Shown here in pieces: positions 58,765 to 64,000 of a stretch of 64,000 nt of DNA. How positions within the stretch are numbered: the stretch's first letter is position 1; each line of letters starts with the position of its first letter. Origin of the DNA: Biostraticola tofi (GTDB taxonomy: Bacteria > Pseudomonadota > Gammaproteobacteria > Enterobacterales > Enterobacteriaceae); contig NZ_SMCR01000009.1 of NCBI RefSeq assembly GCF_004343195.1, positions 62,001-126,000 of the forward strand, written 5' to 3'. Below the pieces are notes generated by a model that saw only the letters and a program-made list of their open reading frames with translations, did no database searches and was not told where the DNA came from. The translations under genes were made by a program, and so were the position numbers.

Positions 58765-58930
58765 AATAAAAAAGGCGGCAGTTGAGCTGCCACCATTCAG
58801 TGAAGGTGCTCCGCAAAAGTAGCCCTTCCGGCGACAAACCAGACCGACCTTACCTGCCCGATGGCTTGTCGCTGTAATGATGATTTATTCTACTCCATCC
58901 TAAACCGGATAGTTAGACTGTAATTTCACA
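58765..58930 (-). ncRNA. csrC: Candidate CsrC-type CsrA-sequestering small RNA
   Basis: Between yihI and engB, where E. coli encodes csrC in this orientation, the minus strand ends in a strong intrinsic terminator (GGCAG-CTCAA-CTGCC then GCCTTTTTTATT, 58765-58791). No ORF precedes that terminator, so it must end an RNA. Within the 170 bases or so upstream, GGA motifs recur: AGGATGGAG, CCGGAAGG and GCGGAGC, plus GGGATGAG and GCGGAAA if the RNA begins further upstream. The 5' end is unknown. Overall sequence is not alignable by eye to E. coli CsrC. Confidence 0.5.
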
Positions 58931-58959
58931 ACAGTGCTCATCCCGCCCTGTTTTTCCGC

Positions 58960-58965
58960 TATAAT
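58960..58965 (+). promoter_or_regulatory. Probable -10 box of engB
   Basis: A perfect TATAAT stands 35 bases upstream of the chosen engB start. The -35 box is not clear. Confidence 0.5.
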
Positions 58966-59000
58966 CGCCGAAATAGGCCATTTTGATTGAGAGGAAGAGT

Positions 59001-59636
59001 TTGACCACTTCATACAACTACCACATGACGCATTTTGTCATGAGTGCTCCGGATATTCGTCATCTACCCGTCGATACCGGTATCGAAGTCGCTTTTGCCG
59101 GCCGTTCCAATGCCGGGAAATCAAGTGCGCTCAACACCCTCACTAATCAAAAAAGCCTGGCCCGTACCAGTAAAACCCCTGGCCGAACTCAGCTTATCAA
59201 CCTGTTTGAGGTAGAAGATGGCTGCCGCCTGGTTGATTTACCGGGCTACGGTTATGCCGAGGTGCCAGAAGAATTAAAACGCAAATGGCAGAAGGCGCTG
59301 GGGGAATATCTGCAAAAGCGCGACAGCCTCAAAGGGCTGGTGGTACTAATGGATATCCGCCATCCGATGAAGGACCTTGACCAGCAGATGGTAAGCTGGG
59401 CGGTAGACGTGAGCCTTCCGGTACTTATCCTGTTGACCAAAGCCGATAAACTCGCTTCCGGCGCCCGCAAAGCGCAACTGAAAGAAGTAAGGGAATTCGT
59501 GCAGGACGTTGGCGGGGATGTTGAAGTTGAGATGTTTTCTTCGCTGAAAAAGCTGGGAATCGATAAACTTCGCGCCCGTCTGGATCACTGGTTCAGCCAG
59601 CCTCAAATTGTCCCGGACGAAGATAGCGCCCAATAA
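59001..59636 (+). CDS. engB: Ribosome-biogenesis GTPase EngB (YihA/YsxC)
   Basis: EngB is an essential GTPase for 50S subunit maturation. The 211-residue protein shows G1 [13 protein letters not shown]3 [13 protein letters not shown] and G4 LTKADKL, and ends like E. coli YihA. The start is the TTG at 59001, preceded by GAGAGGAAG at good spacing, giving [20 protein letters not shown], which aligns with the E. coli N terminus. An upstream TTG at 58983 overlaps the ribosome-binding site. The stop codon lies inside the terminator of the convergent Spot 42 gene. Confidence 0.97.
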   Translation: MTTSYNYHMTHFVMSAPDIRHLPVDTGIEVAFAGRSNAGKSSALNTLTNQKSLARTSKTPGRTQLINLFEVEDGCRLVDLPGYGYAEVPEELKRKWQKALGEYLQKRDSLKGLVVLMDIRHPMKDLDQQMVSWAVDVSLPVLILLTKADKLASGARKAQLKEVREFVQDVGGDVEVEMFSSLKKLGIDKLRARLDHWFSQPQIVPDEDSAQ

Positions 59637-59740
59637 AAAACGCCCCAGCCAATAATGACTGGGGCGGCTAATATTTAGCCAAATCCGATTACGTGAAGTA
59701 AAAGGTCTGAAAGATAGAACATCTTACCTCTGTACCCTAC
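59632..59740 (-). ncRNA. spf: Spot 42 small regulatory RNA
   Basis: The minus strand from 59740 begins GTAGGGTACAGAGGTAAGAT and continues through the CUUUCAGACCUUUUAC region to the terminator GCCCCAGTCATTATTGGCTGGGGC plus T tract, almost identical to E. coli Spot 42 (109 nt). The Hfq-dependent RNA represses galK and other secondary carbon genes and is itself repressed by cAMP-CRP. A TGTGA half-site at 59838-59842 may belong to CRP control. Position downstream of polA and convergent with engB is conserved. Only the terminator loop differs. Confidence 0.97.
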
Positions 59741-59886
59741 GTCTTTAACTTTACCTTATTTTCATTGCGGGAAAAAGCGTTTTTTGTAGTTTAATTTCAT
59801 ACGCTATCTATTTTTAGCTTAATAAAGACAACCTTTATCACATATTCTTGTAGCTTAATTACAAAAAAAGCTTATTCTTTCGCCAC

Positions 59887-62673
59887 TTAGTGAGCTTGAT
59901 CCCAATTCTCACCCATACCTACATCCACCTGCAACGGAACGTCGAGGCTGAAACACTGTTCCATCAGGCGTTTGATATGACCAGCCGCCTGGTCTGCCGC
60001 CTCTTTAGCCACTTCGAACACCAGTTCATCATGTACCTGCATGATCATCTTGACCGGCGGCTGCTCGAATAGCAGCCAGGCATCAATGGCTATCATCGCC
60101 CGTTTGATGATATCAGCTGCGGTACCCTGCATCGGCGCATTGATCGCCGCACGCTCAGCGCCTTTTTTACGCATACCGTTGCTGCTGTGAATATCGGGCA
60201 GATACAGGCGACGACCGTCCAGGGTTGAGACATAGCCCTGTTCATTGGCCTGCTTACGGGTACGCTCCATATAGTCGAGCACGCCAGGATAGCGCTCGAA
60301 ATAAAGATTCATGTATTTTTGCGCTTCCGATCGCGGCACAGAAAGCTGTCTGGCAAGTCCAAAGGCGCTCATACCGTAAATAAGCCCGAAGTTAATGGCT
60401 TTGGCACTGCGGCGCTGTTCGCCGCTCACCTTATCGAGCGGCAGGCCGAACACTTCCGCCGCAGTGGCGCGGTGAATATCCTTGCCTTGGGCAAAAGCGT
60501 TAAGCAGCCCTTGGTCGCGGGAGAGGTGCGCCATAATGCGCAACTCGATCTGCGAATAGTCCGCAGCGACGATGACCGAGCCCTCAGGCGCAATAAATGC
60601 CTGGCGGATACGGCGGCCCTCGTCATTTCGCACCGGAATATTCTGCAGGTTAGGATCACTTGAAGACAGTCGGCCGGTCGCCGTTATTGCCTGATGATAG
60701 GAAGTATGGACTCTGCCTGACAGCGGATTTATCATCAGCGGCAGCTTGTCGGTATAGGTCGACTTCAGCTTGGCCAGCCCGCGATGTTCCAGAATACATT
60801 TTGGCAGCGGGTAATCCAGGGCCAGTTCGGCTAATACTTCTTCATTGGTTGACGGCGCACCGCCGGGTGTCTTTTTCAGGATTGGCAGCTTCTGCTTTTC
60901 ATACAGGATTGCCTGCAGTTGCTTGGGAGATGACAGATTAAAGGGCTCCTCAGCCAACAGGTGAGCTTCTTTTTCCAGTTCACCCAGCCGTTTGGTCAAC
61001 TCAACCGAGTGGGCAGAAAGAATTTTTTCATCGATAAGTACCCCGGTACGCTCAATACGCGACAGTACCGGCACCAGCGGCATTTCGATTTCTTCGAAGA
61101 CCTTTTTCAGTTCTGCTTCTTTTTCTATGCGCGGCCAGAGTCTTTCATGCAGACGCAACGTGACGTCCGCATCTTCAGCGGCATAAGGAGCGGCCTGCTC
61201 CATGGCAATCTGATTAAACGTCAGCTGCTTTTTACCCTTGCCGGCGATGTCTTCAAAACCAACGGTTTTGTGCTTCAGATAGCGATCGGCCAGGCTATCC
61301 ATATCATGCCTGCCTGAAACGCTGTCCAGTACATAGGACTCCAGCATGGTATCGAAAGCGATTCCGGCAAGTTCAATGCCGTAACGCAGCAGAATACCGC
61401 GGTCAAATTTCAAATTCTGACCGATTTTCTTGACTGAGGGGTCTTCGAGCAGTGGCTTAAGCACCGCCAGTACCTGGTCTCGGTCCAGTTGATCGGGCGC
61501 ATCGATATAGTCATGTCCCACCGGCAGGTAGGCGGCTTCACCCGCCGCTACGGCGAAGGACAGGCCCACCAGATTGGCGCTGAGCGTATCCAGACCATCG
61601 GTTTCGGTATCAAAGGCAAACACCCCCGCCTGTTTGATGCGGTCGATCCACAGCCCGAGGCTCTGGATGTCGTAGATGACCTTGTAGCCATCTTGGGATA
61701 GCTGCACCGCGTCCTCGTCGAGGGTAGGTATCGATGGCGCGGCCGTTCCGGGCGTTAGCGTCTGAGGGCTTTTCTTACCCTGCAACCACTTGCCGGACTC
61801 CAGATCCGATAACCAGCGCTTGAATTCGTAAGTGTGAAACAGCTTTTGCAGCTCAACGACATCAGGTGCATTGACCGTCAGCTGATCAAAGGGCAGCTCA
61901 AGCGGGACATCGGTCTTGATGGTGGCCAGCTGATAGGAGAGAAGCGCCAGTTCTTTATTCTGCTCCAGTTTGGGCGCCATGGTTTTAGCGCCGCGAAATG
62001 AGAGAGTCGCCACTTTATCAAGGTCGGCATAGATATCTTTCAGACTGCCAAGACCCTGCAGCAGCGCCTGCGCTGTTTTTTCACCCACACCCGGCACGCC
62101 AGGTATATTGTCAGAGCTGTCGCCCATTAAAGCCAGGTAATCGATGATAAGCGCCGGCGGTACGCCAAATTTATCTTCGACTTCCGCCGGGCCCAGCACT
62201 GTATTGGACATCGTGTTGATCAGGGTGATTTTCTCGGACACCAGTTGAGCCATATCTTTGTCGCCGGTACTGATAAGTACCGATCTGCCGGCCCGCTGAG
62301 CTTCAAGCGCCAGCGTGCCGATAACATCATCCGCTTCCACGCCGGTGACCGCCAGTAGGGGCAGTCCCATCGCTTTGACCATATTGTGCAGCGGCTCTAT
62401 CTGGCTGCGAAGATCATCAGGCATCGGTGGGCGATGCGACTTGTAATGCTCAAACAGTTCGTCACGAAAGGTTTTCCCCTTGGCATCAAAAACGATTGCT
62501 ACGTGGCTGGGCTGATATTGCGCCAACAGGCTTTTGAGCATGTTCAATACGCCATACATCGCCCCTGTGGGCTGTCCGGTGCTGTTGGTCAATGGTGGGA
62601 AAGCGTGGTATGCACGATAAAGGTAGGATGAACCATCAACCAGAATAAGCGGATTATCAGCGATTTGAGCCAT
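59887..62673 (-). CDS. polA: DNA polymerase I
   Basis: PolA fills gaps and removes primers. The 928-residue protein (same length as E. coli) has the 5' nuclease domain ([60 protein letters not shown]). It also has the 3'-5' proofreading domain ([19 protein letters not shown]) and the polymerase domain with motif [19 protein letters not shown], motif [17 protein letters not shown] and motif [12 protein letters not shown]. All three activities look intact. Spot 42 follows on the same strand. Confidence 0.99.
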   Translation of the reverse strand: MAQIADNPLILVDGSSYLYRAYHAFPPLTNSTGQPTGAMYGVLNMLKSLLAQYQPSHVAIVFDAKGKTFRDELFEHYKSHRPPMPDDLRSQIEPLHNMVKAMGLPLLAVTGVEADDVIGTLALEAQRAGRSVLISTGDKDMAQLVSEKITLINTMSNTVLGPAEVEDKFGVPPALIIDYLALMGDSSDNIPGVPGVGEKTAQALLQGLGSLKDIYADLDKVATLSFRGAKTMAPKLEQNKELALLSYQLATIKTDVPLELPFDQLTVNAPDVVELQKLFHTYEFKRWLSDLESGKWLQGKKSPQTLTPGTAAPSIPTLDEDAVQLSQDGYKVIYDIQSLGLWIDRIKQAGVFAFDTETDGLDTLSANLVGLSFAVAAGEAAYLPVGHDYIDAPDQLDRDQVLAVLKPLLEDPSVKKIGQNLKFDRGILLRYGIELAGIAFDTMLESYVLDSVSGRHDMDSLADRYLKHKTVGFEDIAGKGKKQLTFNQIAMEQAAPYAAEDADVTLRLHERLWPRIEKEAELKKVFEEIEMPLVPVLSRIERTGVLIDEKILSAHSVELTKRLGELEKEAHLLAEEPFNLSSPKQLQAILYEKQKLPILKKTPGGAPSTNEEVLAELALDYPLPKCILEHRGLAKLKSTYTDKLPLMINPLSGRVHTSYHQAITATGRLSSSDPNLQNIPVRNDEGRRIRQAFIAPEGSVIVAADYSQIELRIMAHLSRDQGLLNAFAQGKDIHRATAAEVFGLPLDKVSGEQRRSAKAINFGLIYGMSAFGLARQLSVPRSEAQKYMNLYFERYPGVLDYMERTRKQANEQGYVSTLDGRRLYLPDIHSSNGMRKKGAERAAINAPMQGTAADIIKRAMIAIDAWLLFEQPPVKMIMQVHDELVFEVAKEAADQAAGHIKRLMEQCFSLDVPLQVDVGMGENWDQAH

Positions 62674-63442
62674 AGCGTATTTCGTTCTTTTTTAGTCATT
62701 GGTCAGAAGGGTAGGATGCCATAAGCGGCAACCGGCGACGTACACTAGGGTAGCACATGGCGGTTAAAAATACTGACCTCTGCGCAAGCCAGTTTGTCAG
62801 CACCCGGCAGCGTACCTGAGCCATATCACAGGTATTTCAGATATTGAATACCAGCGAACCGGTTCAATGATGCGCAGATCGTTAGCATTTGCTTTTCATC
62901 ATTCTATTTAGCAGTAAAGGGGATTGCCATGGTTTCCTTTCCTTGGCATCTGATGCTGCCAAATGTGGCATTCAGTTAAAAAATTTAGGATTGCTGAAGC
63001 TTAACCCATCAAAAAAATCAGCATCGTCTACCTTATTATGCAGCTGTAGCTACAGCCTGACGGCTGTCACGGCGATTAAAAAGGCATACAATAGTATAAA
63101 TTCTGTTTACATAATTAAGAGATAAATGGCGAAGCAAGACTGCGCCTAAGGCGGATAAATGTGTATGCGTTTTGTGGATAACTTTGTGAGTAAAAAATCT
63201 CACTCATCTTTCGATATTAATAAAGGGATTATAAAAAACATAAATATACATAAAAATCATATAGATAAAAAGGATCCATCTAGTCAATCTTATATATTGC
63301 CGCGATCAAATCATTGTGGATATAACACGCTGATTTAACCATTACGATCACCGCTTTTTGATAATCGGCTATTAGGATCCGCGGGGTATAGAGCAACATT
63401 ACTGTAGGTCGAGCGTGCGGTGACAAGATCCTTAGCGGGATA
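62674..63442. other. Non-coding region between dsbA and polA; yihF/yihG absent
   Basis: About 770 bases carry no convincing gene. In E. coli yihF and yihG lie between dsbA and polA, and no trace of them is visible. The left part should contain the polA promoter. The right part holds two DnaA-box-like sites and clustered GATC sequences, listed separately. A plus-strand frame at 62889-63125 has no coding character. Confidence 0.55.
63173..63430. promoter_or_regulatory. DnaA-box and GATC cluster in AT-rich DNA
   Basis: A perfect DnaA box (TTATCCACA on the minus strand, 63173-63181) and a one-mismatch box (ATATCCACA, 63315-63323) flank a very AT-rich stretch. GATC occurs five times within 158 bases (63273, 63304, 63346, 63376, 63427) against an expectation below one. 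The mix resembles an origin or a DnaA-titrating/DARS-like site. Function is not shown. Confidence 0.4.
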
Positions 63443-63468
63443 TTAAAAACGCCGGCAATCACCGGCGT
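63443..63468 (-). terminator. Rho-independent terminator of dsbA
   Basis: On the minus strand the stem ACGCCGG / CCGGCGT is followed by TTTTAATA. It begins 24 bases after the dsbA stop. Confidence 0.85.
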
Positions 63469-63491
63469 AAGGAAACATGTGCTTCAAATGA

Positions 63492-64000
63492 TTATTTTTG
63501 TGTCAGTAAATACTTAACGACATCAGCGAATTGTTTTACATATACATCCATTGATGAGGTATCAAGACCGTCGTTTTTGACCATATATTTACCATTAACA
63601 AACATGGCAGGCACCCCACGCAATTGAAGATCTGCAGCGGCCTTCTCCTGCTGGACCACCAGGGATTTCACGACAAAACTATTCCATGCGGAATCATATT
63701 CCTGAGCGCTCACCCCAGCTTTGACAAATACATCGCGAATATCATCAGGAGTTTGTAGAGTTTGTGTTTTCTGCACCGCATCAAACATCAGCGGGGTGAC
63801 TTTATCTTCGACACCCAGAGCTATCGCAACGGCCCAGGCTTGAGTCAGTTGTTTACCCATAGGGCCAAGGAAATCTACGTGGTAGCGGGTCATTTTAGTG
63901 CCCGCCGGCAGTGATTTTTTTACCCCTTCGGAAATATGATAAACCTGCTCGAATTGATAGCAGTGAGGGCAATAGAATGAGAAAAATTCCAGTACCTGAG
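63492..64000 (-). CDS. dsbA: Thiol:disulfide interchange protein DsbA (N terminus outside window)
   Basis: DsbA introduces disulfides into exported proteins in the periplasm. The frame runs off the right edge; about 168 C-terminal residues are present, starting just before the active site CPHC ([13 protein letters not shown]). The helical insertion ([44 protein letters not shown]) and the cis-proline loop [13 protein letters not shown] follow, as in E. coli DsbA. It is on the same strand as polA, with an own terminator. The internal ATG at 63893 is not the true start. Confidence 0.97.
   Translation of the reverse strand, partial: QVLEFFSFYCPHCYQFEQVYHISEGVKKSLPAGTKMTRYHVDFLGPMGKQLTQAWAVAIALGVEDKVTPLMFDAVQKTQTLQTPDDIRDVFVKAGVSAQEYDSAWNSFVVKSLVVQQEKAAADLQLRGVPAMFVNGKYMVKNDGLDTSSMDVYVKQFADVVKYLLTQK

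Noticed and set aside
62889-63125. Plus-strand frame of 78 codons in the dsbA-polA gap
   Set aside because: Low-complexity, AT-driven composition, no ribosome-binding site and no recognisable motif.

Overview
The window is a chromosomal segment of a gammaproteobacterium of the order Enterobacterales. Housekeeping proteins (WaaA, CoaD, RpoZ, SpoT, GlnA, EngB, PolA, BipA) can be read almost residue for residue against Escherichia coli, and Spot 42 RNA, NtrC sites and the glnA sigma-54 promoter are recognisable. The waaA-waaE-coaD order and several gene losses (trmH, gltS, yihF/yihG) point away from E. coli towards lineages such as Serratia, Yersinia or Sodalis. A Sodalis-like or Pectobacteriaceae-like host is my inference, not a demonstrated placement. 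Layout: (1) 1-10.7 kb is conserved core: an LPS-core glycosyltransferase, waaA, waaE, coaD, mutM, rpmG-rpmB, radC, coaBC-dut, slmA, pyrE, rph and yicC. (2) 10.7-38.3 kb is an accessory block lying between yicC and gmk, where E. coli carries dinD-yicG-ligB. It starts with gene debris. Next comes a divergent locus: fecI-fecR-tonB-exbB-exbD on one strand, and a TonB-dependent receptor with an STN signalling domain, a fused ABC transporter, a thioredoxin-fusion protein, a TldE-like protein and a TldD-like protease on the other. The locus reads as a self-contained system that senses and imports a ligand, probably peptide-like, and processes it in the cytoplasm. An O-antigen cluster follows: a Wzm/Wzt exporter, the complete dTDP-L-rhamnose pathway split over two convergent operons, and three glycosyltransferases. 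After it come a type III polyketide synthase with RppA-type catalytic residues, two acetyltransferases, a VOC-fold protein and a MarR regulator preceded by a long AT-rich leader. (3) 38.3-47 kb returns to core: gmk, rpoZ, spoT, recG, xanP, yicH. (4) 47-64 kb is a second core block that lies about 5 map minutes away in E. coli: fabY, dtd, yihY, yihX, bipA, the nitrogen-control operon glnA-glnL-glnG, a frameshifted yshB, hemN, yihI, a probable CsrC-type sRNA, engB, Spot 42, polA and a partial dsbA. The junction of the two core blocks is at about 46.95-47.05 kb. The most interesting content is the 11.9-24.5 kb sensing, uptake and proteolysis locus. Next in interest are the enterobacterial RppA-like polyketide synthase and the small-gene and RNA observations near glnG and engB.
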